A DNA stretch of 64,000 nt from Actinoplanes subtropicus (GTDB lineage: Bacteria > Actinomycetota > Actinomycetes > Mycobacteriales > Micromonosporaceae), in assembly GCF_000721705.1 (NCBI RefSeq), contig NZ_JOJL01000019.1, positions 1-64,000 of the forward strand, read 5' to 3'. The notes below the pieces were generated by a model, which saw only the letters and a program-made list of their open reading frames with translations, was not told the DNA's origin and ran no database searches. Made by a program: the position numbers and the translations under genes. Below, piece by piece: positions 16,031 to 29,388 of this stretch; positions within the stretch are counted from its first letter, which is position 1, and every line of letters begins with the position of its first letter.

Positions 16031-16759
16031 ATGCGAGAACCCGACGCCGCCTTCGCCGACCCCCGCCAAGCAGTCCTCTATGACACCTTCAACGGGGACG
16101 ACCGGTCCGATCTCGACGCCTACCTGGCGATCGCCGGCGAGGTCGGCGCCCGCCGCGTGATCGACATCGGCTGCGGCACCGGCGTCCTGGCGATCCGGCT
16201 GGCCGGCGCGGGCTGTTCGGTCCTGGGCGTCGACCCGGCCGAGGCCTCGCTCGCCGTCGCCCGGGCCAAACCGCGGGCCGGCCTCGTCACCTGGCTCCAC
16301 GGCGACGCGACCGCTCTGCTCGGCCGGAACGAGGCCGCCGACCTGGCGGTGATGACCGGCAACGTCGCGCAGGTGTTCGTCGCCGATGAGGACTGGGCCG
16401 CCACCCTTTCCGCGGTCCGCGCGGCGCTCCGGCCCGGCGGCTGGTTCGCCTTCGAGACCCGCCGCCCCGAGGTCCGGGATTGGGAGAGCTGGGACGTCGC
16501 CCCGACGCCGGTCACCCTGCCGGACGGCCGCACCGCCGTCGTGACCCGCACCGTGACCGACGTGTCGCCGCCCCTGGTCACCTTCGAGGGCTCGACCACC
16601 ATCGGCGACGAGGTGCTGCGCTCGACCTCGACGCTCCGGTTCCGCGAACGCCAGGAGGTCGAGCGGGACCTGCTCGCCCACGGCTTCACCGTGCCCGACA
16701 TCCGCGACGCCCCCGACCGCCCGGGCAAGGAGCACGTCTTCCTCACCCAGCGGCAGTAG
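16031..16759 (+). CDS. Class I SAM-dependent methyltransferase
   Basis: A 242-residue Rossmann methyltransferase: YDTFNGDDRSDLDAY, motif I VIDIGCGTGVLAIRLA (about 42-57), GVDPAEASLAVAR and a post-I acidic segment, then RAALRPGGWFAFETRRPE. Length and the split beta-rich C-terminal part match small UbiE/Tam-like enzymes acting on small molecules. Substrate unknown. ATG 16031 fits the start of similarity; a longer frame from 15980 lacks it. Confidence 0.85.
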   Translation: MREPDAAFADPRQAVLYDTFNGDDRSDLDAYLAIAGEVGARRVIDIGCGTGVLAIRLAGAGCSVLGVDPAEASLAVARAKPRAGLVTWLHGDATALLGRNEAADLAVMTGNVAQVFVADEDWAATLSAVRAALRPGGWFAFETRRPEVRDWESWDVAPTPVTLPDGRTAVVTRTVTDVSPPLVTFEGSTTIGDEVLRSTSTLRFRERQEVERDLLAHGFTVPDIRDAPDRPGKEHVFLTQRQ

Positions 16760-16874
16760 GACGACACCCGGGCCCGCACTCCGACCGGCCCCCGCGACGT
16801 GAGCTTTCAGCGGAATTTCAACGGCGATTCACGGGTCGGCGCTAGCCTCCGTGTCGATCTCTGATCCGCCATCC

Positions 16875-16915
16875 GGGCGTCCTGGCCGCCGACCCCAGCG
16901 GCTGCCAGGGCGCCC
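16875..16915 (+). terminator. Hairpin with T-rich tail
   Basis: GGGCGTCCTGGC pairs imperfectly with GCCAGGGCGCCC across a 17-base loop, followed by TTTCTCGTGCTTT. It sits 115 bp after the methyltransferase and before the M4-like gene, consistent with an intrinsic terminator. Confidence 0.5.
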
Positions 16916-17036
16916 TTTCTCGTGCTTTCCCGGGCCGGATGTTACGGCTCCGATAGCGACTCTTCCTGCGCTCTTAAGATCCGGCCGCCGAGACTTCCGG
17001 CATGACGACGATCGATGGTGGCCGGGGAGCCGCCGC

Positions 17037-18662
17037 GTGCTGAGGTCGTGGCGCCGGCCCGGGCGGCGCGTCACCGCGTTCGGTGGCGTGGCGCTCACCC
17101 TCCTCGGCGCCGGGATCGCGGTGGGCGGCGTCTTTCCGGGCAGCGGCCAGGCGGCCGGTCCGGACCGCGCCGCGCTGAGCGCCGCGGCCGCCGACCAGTT
17201 CGTCACCGGCGAGTCCACCGGCTTTCCCCGGGCCCCGGGCGAGTCGCTCACCCGCCGATCCGTCACTACCACAGAAAGCGGTCTGAACTATGCCAACTAC
17301 TCTCGTACCTATCAGGATCTGCGTGTCTTTGTTGGTGGCGACGTGGTCGTCGTCACCGATCGCACCGGTGCGGTAAAGAGCAGTTCCGCGGGGTCGGCGC
17401 CGATCGACGTCGACATCACGCCCCGGGTGCCGGCCGCGCGGGCGGTGGCGGTCGCCCGGCAGCGGCATCCCGGTACGGTCGCCGGCGACCCGGCTCTCGG
17501 GGTGGTCGCCGGCGACCGGTCCCTGCTCGTCTGGCAGGTGGTCGTCGAGCACGGCGGCGCCGGCCGGGTGCACGCGTTCGTGGACGCACACACCGGCGAC
17601 TACGTGGGCTCGTGGGACGAGTACTCCACCGGGATGGGCACCGCGGGGACGGCGTCGGGGGACATGCTCCAGGCCAGGTTCGGGCGGGACGGCATCGACG
17701 GGAGCGGCGGTACGCCCCGGAAGGTTGCCGGCCCGGACGACGTCACCGCGTTCTACCGCTGCGCCGGGACCGACAGTGCCGCCGACGACGAGGCGACGGA
17801 CGACCGGACCATGCTCGGGCGCGGCGTCTTCTGCCACACGCCCGGCGGCGACAGCGGCATCTCGAACGAGACCGGCGGCCTCGTCGAGGGCACCGCCGAC
17901 ATCTTCGCCGCCCTGGCGGAGGGGCTGGTCGACCCGTCGCGGGCCGGCGACCCGAACTGCTGGTACCCGGCCATCCCGAACGCCGACGTGCGGGCGGCGG
18001 CCGGCCCGCTGAACCACTGGTTCCACCTGATCGCGGCGGGTTCCGGCTGGGCCGGCCCGACCTGCGACGGCGGGACGGTCAAGGGCATCGGCATCGGGCC
18101 GGCGGGCCAGATCTTCTACCACGCCCTGCTGCGCAAGACTTCCGGCTGGACGTACCGCCAGGTGCGCACGGCGACCCTGGAGGCCGCCCTGGAGCTGCAC
18201 CCGAACGGCTGCACCGAGTTCGAAGCGGTCCGGGCGGCGTGGGACGCGGTACGCGTACCGTCGCGGGAGGACCCGGCGTGCACCGCGAGCTCGACGCCGG
18301 CCTTGACGTCGGCGCCGGCCGGGACGCGGCTGGCGAACCCGGCGGACTTCGACATCGCGGACCGGGCCGTCGTCGAGTCCCCGATCACCGCGAACCTCCC
18401 CGGCAAGGCGCCGAAGACGCTGAGGGTCGACGTGGACATCACCCACAGCTTCCGCGGCGACCTGCAGATCGACCTGGTCGCCCCGGATGGCACGGCCTAC
18501 CGCCTCGAGTCGTCGAACCGGCTGGACTCGGCCGACGACGTCAAGCGCGGCTTCACGGTGGACGCCTCCGCCGAGCCGGCGGCCGGGACCTGGATGCTGC
18601 GGGTCCGGGATCGATGCGCCGGCGACACCGGCGTCCTCAACTCCTGGGCCTTGACCTTCTGA
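17037..18662 (+). CDS. Secreted M4 (thermolysin-like) metallopeptidase homolog lacking HExxH and the catalytic His
   Basis: A 541-residue exported protein: signal peptide, FTP/PepSY-like propeptide (YQDLRVFVGGDVVVV), a reduced M4 domain and a C-terminal proprotein-convertase P-like domain (about 430-541). M4 landmarks FGRDGIDGSGG and GGLVEGTADIFA (about 280-291, third zinc ligand region) and GPLNHWFHLI survive. The stretch that should carry HExxH is replaced by about 40 unrelated residues, and the catalytic His before SGPxNHWF is Arg (ADVRAAAGPLNHWF). It is therefore probably non-proteolytic. GTG 17037 is chosen for GGGGAG 7 bases upstream and an ensuing signal peptide. The frame is otherwise intact. 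Confidence 0.82.
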   Translation: MLRSWRRPGRRVTAFGGVALTLLGAGIAVGGVFPGSGQAAGPDRAALSAAAADQFVTGESTGFPRAPGESLTRRSVTTTESGLNYANYSRTYQDLRVFVGGDVVVVTDRTGAVKSSSAGSAPIDVDITPRVPAARAVAVARQRHPGTVAGDPALGVVAGDRSLLVWQVVVEHGGAGRVHAFVDAHTGDYVGSWDEYSTGMGTAGTASGDMLQARFGRDGIDGSGGTPRKVAGPDDVTAFYRCAGTDSAADDEATDDRTMLGRGVFCHTPGGDSGISNETGGLVEGTADIFAALAEGLVDPSRAGDPNCWYPAIPNADVRAAAGPLNHWFHLIAAGSGWAGPTCDGGTVKGIGIGPAGQIFYHALLRKTSGWTYRQVRTATLEAALELHPNGCTEFEAVRAAWDAVRVPSREDPACTASSTPALTSAPAGTRLANPADFDIADRAVVESPITANLPGKAPKTLRVDVDITHSFRGDLQIDLVAPDGTAYRLESSNRLDSADDVKRGFTVDASAEPAAGTWMLRVRDRCAGDTGVLNSWALTF

Positions 18663-18713
18663 GCCGACAAGTTATCGTTCTGCACCCGATCTCCGACCGA
18701 CGGGCCGCACCGC

Positions 18714-20081
18714 ATGAGACGCAGCTATGTCCTGGTCGCCCTGGCGGTGACGACGCTGGTGGCCCTGGCGTTCGTCATTCCGCTGGGCCTGCCGGTCGGC
18801 AGCGCGGCCGAGGACCGCGCGCTGCGGGAGGCGGAGCGGCAGGCGCTCGGCCTGTCCGCCGTCGTCGTGGTGGCCACCGACCGCGATCTCGTCCAAAACT
18901 CGATCATGAGTACGCGGGCGGGCCAGGACGGCCGGCTGGCCGCGCACCTGCCGGCGCTCGGCACGGTCGGCGCCTCGAAGGTCCCGGACGCCGACATCGA
19001 GCGGGCCCGGCAGCGGCCGGGCGCCACCCGGGTCGACGTCCCCGGCGGGCTGGCCTACCTGCGCCCGGTGGCGCTGCCGCAGGGCCAGGTCGCGGTGATC
19101 GAGGTGTACGTGCCGACCGCCACCCTGCAGGCCGGGGTGGGCCAGGCGTGGCTGGTGCTCGTCGGTGAGGCGCTGGTCCTGGTGGCGCTCTGCACGTTCC
19201 TGGCCGACCGGCTCGCCGCCCGGGTGGTCCGCTCGTCGCGCGACCTGGCCCGGACCGCGGCGAGCCTGAGCGCCGGCCGGCTGCACGCCCGGGCCCAGCC
19301 GAGCGGGCCGCCGGAGATCGCCGAGGTGGGCGCGGCCCTCAACGGCCTCGCCGACCAGTTCCTCGAGTTCCTGGCGGCCGAGCGGGCGCTGGCCGCGAAC
19401 CTGTCACACCGGCTGCGGGTGCCGCTGACCGCCGTACGGCTCAACGCCGAGGCGCTGCCGCCGGGCGCCGATCGGGACCGGCAGCTGCACGTCGTCGACC
19501 GCCTGGAGCAGGAGATCAACGCGGTGATCGTCGAGGCGAGCCGGCCGCTGGCCGCCCGGCCGCGACTGCGCTGCGACCTGGCCGAGGTGGTCGCGGACCG
19601 GGCGGCGTTCTGGGGTGCGCTCGCCGAGGACCAGGAACGGCCCTGGGAACTCGGCGAGATGCCGGCCGAGCCGATCATGGTGCCGGCCGCGGTGTCGGTG
19701 GTGACCGAGGCCCTCGACGTGCTGCTGGGCAACGTCTTCCACCACACTCCGGAGTCCGCGGCCTGCCGGGTCTCGGTGGAGCGGGGCCCGCAGTCCGCCT
19801 CGGTCACCGTGCAGGATGCCGGTCCCGGGTTCGCCGATCCGGAGGCTGCCGTCCGGCGCGGCGCCAGCGACGGCGACTCCACCGGGTTGGGTCTCGACAT
19901 CGCCCGGCGGCTCGCCGAGGAGACCGGCGGGCGTCTCGAGATCGACCGCGGTGAGCTGGGCGGGGCGCGAGTGGTGCTCACGCTCGGGCTCGCGCTCGCC
20001 GACGACCCGGCCCAGCCGCCGCCGGCGGCGCCGCGTGGACAGTTCTGGAAACGGCTGGGCGGTACCCATGCGCGCCTGTGA
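18714..20081 (+). CDS. Sensor histidine kinase (membrane-bound, HAMP)
   Basis: A 455-residue kinase: N-terminal membrane helix, extracytoplasmic sensor (about 30-140), second helix (about 145-168), HAMP linker, dimerisation/phosphoacceptor box NLSHRLRVPLTAVRLNAEAL (His about 235) and an ATPase domain with NVFHHTP, DAGPGF and STGLGLDIARRLAEETGG. It begins 51 bp after the M4-like gene. Its partner is probably the OmpR-type regulator that converges on it with only 4 bp between stops, an unusual tail-to-tail layout for a cognate pair. Confidence 0.9.
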   Translation: MRRSYVLVALAVTTLVALAFVIPLGLPVGSAAEDRALREAERQALGLSAVVVVATDRDLVQNSIMSTRAGQDGRLAAHLPALGTVGASKVPDADIERARQRPGATRVDVPGGLAYLRPVALPQGQVAVIEVYVPTATLQAGVGQAWLVLVGEALVLVALCTFLADRLAARVVRSSRDLARTAASLSAGRLHARAQPSGPPEIAEVGAALNGLADQFLEFLAAERALAANLSHRLRVPLTAVRLNAEALPPGADRDRQLHVVDRLEQEINAVIVEASRPLAARPRLRCDLAEVVADRAAFWGALAEDQERPWELGEMPAEPIMVPAAVSVVTEALDVLLGNVFHHTPESAACRVSVERGPQSASVTVQDAGPGFADPEAAVRRGASDGDSTGLGLDIARRLAEETGGRLEIDRGELGGARVVLTLGLALADDPAQPPPAAPRGQFWKRLGGTHARL

Positions 20082-20085
20082 CCGG

Positions 20086-20769
20086 TCAGGCCGGTTCGCC
20101 GGGCGGCGAGAGCCGGATGCCGACCCCGCGCACGGTGTGCAGGTAGCGCGGCGCCGCGGCGCGTTCCCCGAGCTTGCGGCGCAGCCAGGTGAGGTGGACG
20201 TCGACCGTCTCGGCCGAATGGCTCTCCGACGGCCACACGTCCTGCAGCAGCTGCCGGCGGGTGACCACCGTGCCGGCCCGCCCGGCGAGGTAGGCCAGCA
20301 GGTCGAACTCGCGTCGGGACAGGCTCAGCGGCGTCCCGTCCAGAGTGGCCGTGCGGGCCCGCCGGTCGACCACCAGACCGCCCACCACCAGCTCGGCGCT
20401 CACCCGCCCGGCGCCCCGGCGCAGCAGCGCGGCGATCCGCGCCTCGATCTGCTCGGCCGAGTACGGCTTGACCACATAGTCGTCCGCGCCGGCCCGTAGC
20501 AGCCGGATCATCTCGCTCTCCTGCTCCCGGGCGGTCGCGACCAGGATCGGCACGAGCGAGGTCGCCCGGATCCGGCGCAGCACCGCGGTGCCGTCCAGGT
20601 CGGGCAGGCCGAGATCGAGGACGACCACGTCCGGCTGCCACGTCGTCACCTCGTGCAGCCCGCCCAGGGCCGTCTCGGACAGCCGCACCACGTGACCGCT
20701 CGCCACCAGTAGCCGGCCGACCGCGTCGCGTACATCCGGATCATCTTCGATCACCAGCACCTGCGGCAT
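20086..20769 (-). CDS. OmpR/PhoB-type response regulator
   Basis: A 227-residue regulator: receiver domain with acidic pocket EDD (8-10), phospho-Asp in VVVLDLGLPDLDG (about 52) and Lys in VVKPYSAEQ, then a winged helix (about 125-225) with LSRREFDLLAYLAGRAG, TVDVHLTWLRRKLG and YLHTVRGVGIRL. It faces the histidine kinase end to end, and its ATG is only 34 bp from the divergent gene at 20804, so the two promoters must overlap or one is leaderless. Confidence 0.92.
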   Translation of the reverse strand: MPQVLVIEDDPDVRDAVGRLLVASGHVVRLSETALGGLHEVTTWQPDVVVLDLGLPDLDGTAVLRRIRATSLVPILVATAREQESEMIRLLRAGADDYVVKPYSAEQIEARIAALLRRGAGRVSAELVVGGLVVDRRARTATLDGTPLSLSRREFDLLAYLAGRAGTVVTRRQLLQDVWPSESHSAETVDVHLTWLRRKLGERAAAPRYLHTVRGVGIRLSPPGEPA

Positions 20770-20803
20770 GGCTACGAAGATACAACCGAGGGAGTCTGTG
20801 ATC

Positions 20804-21358
20804 ATGCTGCGTAGCTGCAAATATGTCGCCGCTTGGATGGCCGTGGCGGCGGTGGCTGTCACGGTCTCCTGGCTGGGCGTCCGGGTCGGGCTGGCGCCCG
20901 CGCTGACCGCCGAGTCCCCGGTGGCGATCGACGTCAATCGCCGGTACACCGAGGTCCACCTGGGCTTCGACGACGTGACCCCGGCGCCGTCGGTGTCGAG
21001 CACGCCGAGCCGGCCGAAGCCGTCCAAGTCCGCGACCGTGGCGCCGAGGCCCGCCGCGACCAAGCGCCCAGCGCCGAAGCCGTCGACGACGCCGTCGGTG
21101 CACCCGGCCACGTCCGCGCCGGCCGACCAGAAGGAGTACGAGATCACCGCGGAGGGCGGCACGGCGACCGTGGCGTACTCGGCCACCCGGGTCGACGCCG
21201 TGGACGCCCAGCCGATCGACGGCTACGTGGCGAGCTACACCCGGCGCAGCGACACGACCATCGTGATCCGGCTGGACGGCCCGGCGCACTCGTCGGTGAT
21301 CACCGCGTACTGGCTCGACGGCCCGCACGCGCGGATCGCCGAGGAGTACGCGGGATAG
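20804..21358 (+). CDS. Exported or membrane-anchored hypothetical protein with Pro/Lys/Thr-rich linker
   Basis: A 184-residue protein: one N-terminal hydrophobic segment (YVAAWMAVAAVAVTVSWLGV), a Ser/Pro/Lys/Thr-rich linker (about 60-110) typical of cell-wall-crossing regions, and a small beta-rich C-terminal domain (EYEITAEGGTATVAYSATRV onward). No named family is recognised. GAGGGAG lies 9 bases before ATG 20804. Divergent from the response regulator, it is a candidate target of that two-component system. Confidence 0.75.
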   Translation: MLRSCKYVAAWMAVAAVAVTVSWLGVRVGLAPALTAESPVAIDVNRRYTEVHLGFDDVTPAPSVSSTPSRPKPSKSATVAPRPAATKRPAPKPSTTPSVHPATSAPADQKEYEITAEGGTATVAYSATRVDAVDAQPIDGYVASYTRRSDTTIVIRLDGPAHSSVITAYWLDGPHARIAEEYAG

Positions 21359-21463
21359 CGGCCGGCGGTCGGCCATGTCACAGTGCCGCGCGCGTTCTCA
21401 ACCCACGCCCCCGGGCAACCGATTGGCGAGACCGCAGAAGCCAGTGCGTGGGAGGACGGGTCG

Positions 21464-23929
21464 ATGGCGCGAGCCGAGGAGATCAAGCAGGCGTTCGACG
21501 AGGTCATCACCGATGGCGTACGCCGGGGGATGCTGCACAACCTCGCCGAGGACGAGCGCCTCGACGGCCGCACGATCACCCTGGCCGGACGGCACCTGGT
21601 GAACTTCGGGTCGTGCAGCTACCTCGGACTGGAGACGCATCCGGCGATGCGCGCCGGGGTGATCGACGCGGTCGACCGGTACGGGACGCAGTTTTCCTCC
21701 TCGCGCGCGTTCCTCTCGGCCCCGGCGTACGGCGCGGCCGAGCGCGCCCTCACCGCGCTCTTCGGTCGCGAGACGATCCTGACCCCGAGCACGACCCTCG
21801 GTCACCTGGCCGCGCTGCCGACCGTTCTCGAGTCCGGCGACGTGCTCCTGCTGGACCACCAGGTGCACCACAGCGTCCAGACCGCCGCCAAGCTCGTGCA
21901 GTGCCAGGGGACCAGGGTCGAGCTGATCCCGCACAACGACCTGCGGACGCTGCAGCGCCGCCTCGACGAGCACCGCTCCAGCCACCGGCGGGTGTGGTAC
22001 GCGGCCGACGGTCTCTACAGCATGTACGCGGACTTCGCCCCGATCGACGAGCTCAACCGGCTCGTCGCCGCCAACGACAACCTCTGGCTCTACCTCGACG
22101 ACGCGCACGCGTTCTCCTGGATGGGCCGGCACGGTCGCGGCTACGCGCTGGAGAACCTGAGCCCGCTCGCCCTGCGGCGCAGCGTGGTGGCGGGATCGCT
22201 GAACAAGTCGTTCGCCGCGGCCGGCGGCGCGATCACCTTCCCGGACGCCGAGACCCGCCGGCAGGTGTTCACCGTGGGCGGGCCGCTGATCTTCTCCGGT
22301 CCGGTGCAGCCGCCGATGCTCGGCGCCGTCCTGGCCTCCGCCCGGCTGCACCTGTCGGAGGAGGTGGTCGCCCGCCAGAACCGGCTCACCGAGGTGATCC
22401 GCCTGTTCAACCAGCTCGCCGCGGAGAACGGCCTGCCGGTGGTCAGCCCCAGCGAGGCGCCGATCCGCTGCGTCGGCGCCGGGCGGCCCGGGGTGGCGTA
22501 CAACCTGACCGGCCGGCTCCGCGACGCCGGCTTCTTCGTCGACACCGCGACGTTCCCGGCGGTGGCGGCGAAGCGCTCCGGCGCCCGGATCGCGCTGACC
22601 GCACATCACACCGACGACGACGTCGCGGGTCTCGTCGAGGCCCTCGCGGACGCCCTGCCCCGGGCTCTCGCCGACGAGGGCGACGACCTCGCGACGCTGC
22701 AGCGGGCGTTCCGCCGGCAGCTCGCCGGCCGGCCGGTGAGCCTGCGCTCGTCCGTCGCCCACGTGCCGGCCGCCCGTTCCGGTGGGCTTCGGCTGGAGGA
22801 GCACACCACGATCGAGGCGATCGACCGGGCCGAGTGGGACGCGATGCTGGGCGGCCGGGGCGTGTTCGACTGGCAAGGGCTGCGTGCCCTGGAGGACGCG
22901 TTCGCCGGCGATGACGCGGAGCCCGAGCACCGCTGGTCGTTCCGCTACTGGATCGTGCGGGAGGCGGGGACCGGCCGGCCGGTGGCCGCCACGTTCTTCA
23001 CCACCGCCCTGTGGAAGGACGACATGCTGGCCGCGCCGCACGTGTCGATCGAGGTCGAGCGGCGGCGCGCCGAGGATGCGTACTACCTCACCTCGACCGT
23101 CGTGGGGATGGGCTCGCTGCTCAGCGAGGGCGACCATCTGTACCTGGACCGGACCGGCGACTGGCGCCCGGCGCTGCGGCTCATCCTGGCCGCCGCCCGC
23201 GCCGAGGAGGACCGGACCGGCGCCGCCGCGATCGTCCTGCGGGACCTGCCCGACGGCGACGCCGGACTGCACGAGGTGCTGCTCGGCGAGGGCTTCGCCC
23301 GGGTGCCGGTGCTGGACACGTGGACTCGCTCGATCGACTTCGCGGGCGACGCCGACTTCCTCGCCGGGCTGCCGAAGAAGGCCCGCTACCACCAGCGCAC
23401 CAAGGTGCTGGCCTGGGAGGAGCGGTACCGGATCGACACGTACGCCGGTGGTTCGGCGGAGGCCGCGTCGCTGTCCGCCGAGGATCGCGACCACCTGTAC
23501 CGCCTGTACCGCGACGTGCACGCGCGCAACCTGGAGCTCAACGTCTACCCGCTGCCGCGCCGGCTGCTCGACGCGGTGCTGGCGCGGCCGGGCTGGGAGC
23601 TGGTCACGCTCACCCTGCACGACGGGCCCGGCGAGCCGGTCGCGTTCGCGCTTCAGCACGTCGGGGCCGAGCACGTCCAGCCGCTCTTCGTCGGCCTGGA
23701 CTACCGGTACGTGGCGAGTCACCACTCGTACCAGCAGACACTCTGGCAGGCCGTCCGCTCGGCGCAGCGGCACGGCGCCCGGCGGGTGCTCTTCGGCATG
23801 AGCGCCGACCTGCAGAAGTCCCGGTTCGGCGCGAAGCCTGAGCGACGCTGGGTCTACCTGCAGTCCACCGACGGTTTCCACCACGACGTGCTGAACCGGA
23901 TCGAGGAGGGACTTGCCGTCGGAGCCTAA
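21464..23929 (+). CDS. Alpha-oxoamine synthase-like PLP enzyme fused to a GNAT/FemAB-like domain
   Basis: An 821-residue two-part protein. Residues about 1-415 are a class II aminotransferase-fold alpha-oxoamine synthase (NFGSCSYLGLETHP, GTQFSSSRAFL, WLYLDDAHAFSWMG, PLP-binding Lys248 in GSLNKSFAAAGG), the family of KAPA synthase, serine palmitoyltransferase and the signal synthases CqsA/LqsA. Residues about 440-820 form an acyltransferase-like region (KKARYHQRTKVLAW, GVDYRY-like GLDYRYVASHHSYQQTLWQA) resembling peptidoglycan FemAB/GNAT proteins. The pair would condense an acyl-CoA with an amino acid and then acylate the product. GGAGG lies 8 bases before ATG 21464. A sensor kinase gene follows directly. 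Confidence 0.85.
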   Translation: MARAEEIKQAFDEVITDGVRRGMLHNLAEDERLDGRTITLAGRHLVNFGSCSYLGLETHPAMRAGVIDAVDRYGTQFSSSRAFLSAPAYGAAERALTALFGRETILTPSTTLGHLAALPTVLESGDVLLLDHQVHHSVQTAAKLVQCQGTRVELIPHNDLRTLQRRLDEHRSSHRRVWYAADGLYSMYADFAPIDELNRLVAANDNLWLYLDDAHAFSWMGRHGRGYALENLSPLALRRSVVAGSLNKSFAAAGGAITFPDAETRRQVFTVGGPLIFSGPVQPPMLGAVLASARLHLSEEVVARQNRLTEVIRLFNQLAAENGLPVVSPSEAPIRCVGAGRPGVAYNLTGRLRDAGFFVDTATFPAVAAKRSGARIALTAHHTDDDVAGLVEALADALPRALADEGDDLATLQRAFRRQLAGRPVSLRSSVAHVPAARSGGLRLEEHTTIEAIDRAEWDAMLGGRGVFDWQGLRALEDAFAGDDAEPEHRWSFRYWIVREAGTGRPVAATFFTTALWKDDMLAAPHVSIEVERRRAEDAYYLTSTVVGMGSLLSEGDHLYLDRTGDWRPALRLILAAARAEEDRTGAAAIVLRDLPDGDAGLHEVLLGEGFARVPVLDTWTRSIDFAGDADFLAGLPKKARYHQRTKVLAWEERYRIDTYAGGSAEAASLSAEDRDHLYRLYRDVHARNLELNVYPLPRRLLDAVLARPGWELVTLTLHDGPGEPVAFALQHVGAEHVQPLFVGLDYRYVASHHSYQQTLWQAVRSAQRHGARRVLFGMSADLQKSRFGAKPERRWVYLQSTDGFHHDVLNRIEEGLAVGA

Positions 23930-23960
23930 GGTTCCGCCGGATCGGGCCGACGAGGCACAT

Positions 23961-26006
<2,046 letters not shown>

Positions 26007-26016
26007 GGAGCCGCTC

Positions 26017-27479
26017 GTGACGGGACAGATCGAGCCCGCGGTGGGAAGCCTCCTGGCCACGGCGATCGGCCAGGCGGTGCGTACGCCGCTGCACTCGCTG
26101 CTGGGTTTCCTGGAACTGCTCGGCACCACCGACCTGGACGACGAGGGCCGGTCGCTGGTGCGCGAGGCGCGGGCGGGCGGGGAGGCGTTGCTACTGGCCG
26201 GTGACCGCGTCACCGCCCTCGTCCAGGTGCTCACCGACCCGCGGCCCGGCCCGGCCGAGCGGATCCCGGTCAAGCAACTGCTCGCCGAGGTCGCCGCCAC
26301 CGCCGACCCGGTCGCGCCGCCCCGCACGGAGGTGAACCCGTACGTGCCGGCCACGGTGGACGGCGACGGCGACGCGCTGCGCCACGCCCTGCTGGGCCTC
26401 GCCGAATGCGCGGTACGCCACGACGGGCGCGACATCCGGCTCTCGGTGGAGCGGACCAGCGCGTTCGCCGATCGGACGGTGCGGATCCGGGCCTGCGTAC
26501 GGTGGGACGGCGCCGGGCTCACCGCGGCCGAGATCACCGCGCTGACCACCGACACGCCGCCGTCCGGCACCGAGGACCCCATGCTGCTGCTCACCAACCG
26601 CATGATCCGGCGGCTGGGCGCGCAGCTCACCGTCGCCGAGACACATCGGGTGACCACCCTGGCCCTCGATGTCGACCTGCGCGCGACCGGCGTGGCCGCG
26701 GACGAGCCCGCCGGTCGCCCGGCAACCCTGCGGGTGCTCCTGATCGAGGACAACCCGGTCAATCGGCTGCTCACCGAGCGCCAGCTCCGCCGGCTCGGGC
26801 ACGAGCTCGACGTGGTCGAGGAGGGCCTGGCCGGCCTGAAGGCGCTGCGTGAGGGCGGGTACGACGTCCTGCTCGTGGACCGTCACCTGCCCGACATCGA
26901 CGGGGTGGAGGTCGCCCGGCGGGTCCGGGCGGCCGAGCGCGACGGCCACCTGACCGGCCGGACGCCGATCGTCGCGGTCACCGCGGACGCGTCGGCCGGG
27001 CATCGGGAACGATGTCTCGCCGCGGGCATGGACGCATTCCTGACCAAGCCGCTGGATCTCACCCAGCTGCAGGAGACCCTCCTCGAGGTCCTCAGCCGCC
27101 CCGGACCCACCGCCGCCCAGGTCGACCCGGCGGCGATCACCCGGCTGCGACGCCGCTGCGACGGCGACGAGGAGCAGGTACGCCGGATGATCCGGGCCTA
27201 TCTCGACGACCTCGAGGCGCGGGTGGACACGCTGGCCTCGGCCGTCGCGGAGGCCGCGCCGCTGCGAGTCCAGGCGGCGGCCGAGACGCTGCGCGAGGCC
27301 AGCGAACTGCTCGGCGGCATCCGGCTGGCCCGCGCCTGCGCCTTCGTGGGCATGGCCGCCGCCGACGGAGACCTGGCCGGCGCGGCCGCGGTCCTGCCCG
27401 ACCTGCGCGCCTCGCAGGACGAGGTCCGCGCCTGGCTGGAGGGGATGCTCGGCGAACCGGCCCTGGCGGCCCGGTCCGC

Positions 27480-27483
<4 letters not shown>
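26017..27483 (+). CDS. Degenerate hybrid kinase: pseudokinase core, receiver, Hpt-like domain
   Basis: A 488-residue protein. The N-terminal HisKA helix reads AIGQAVRTPLHSLLGFLELL: Gln19 replaces the phosphoacceptor His, and the ATPase N/G boxes are poorly conserved. A receiver follows (VLLIEDNPVNRLLTERQLRR; phospho-Asp in LLVDRHLPDIDG; Lys in FLTKPLD). The C-terminus is Hpt-like, but its His position is Glu (AAETLREASELLGG). Only the receiver looks able to accept phosphate. GTG 26017 follows GAGGAG by 7 bases, 10 bp after the upstream kinase. Probably an output or titration partner of that kinase. Confidence 0.83.
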
Positions 27484-29321
<1,838 letters not shown>

Positions 29322-29352
29322 CGTGACCGAACGCCCTTCCCGGACATGGAGC

Positions 29353-29378
29353 GGGGCCGGCGGATCTCCGCCGGCCCC
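29353..29378 (-). terminator. Perfect 11-bp GC hairpin between peptide gene and ABC exporter
   Basis: GGGGCCGGCGG-ATCT-CCGCCGGCCCC. It follows the stop of the small peptide gene (29389) and precedes the ABC exporter start (29321) on the same strand, so it could terminate or attenuate read-through into the exporter, or stabilise the peptide mRNA. No T-tract follows. Confidence 0.55.
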
Positions 29379-29388
29379 GACTTGGCCG

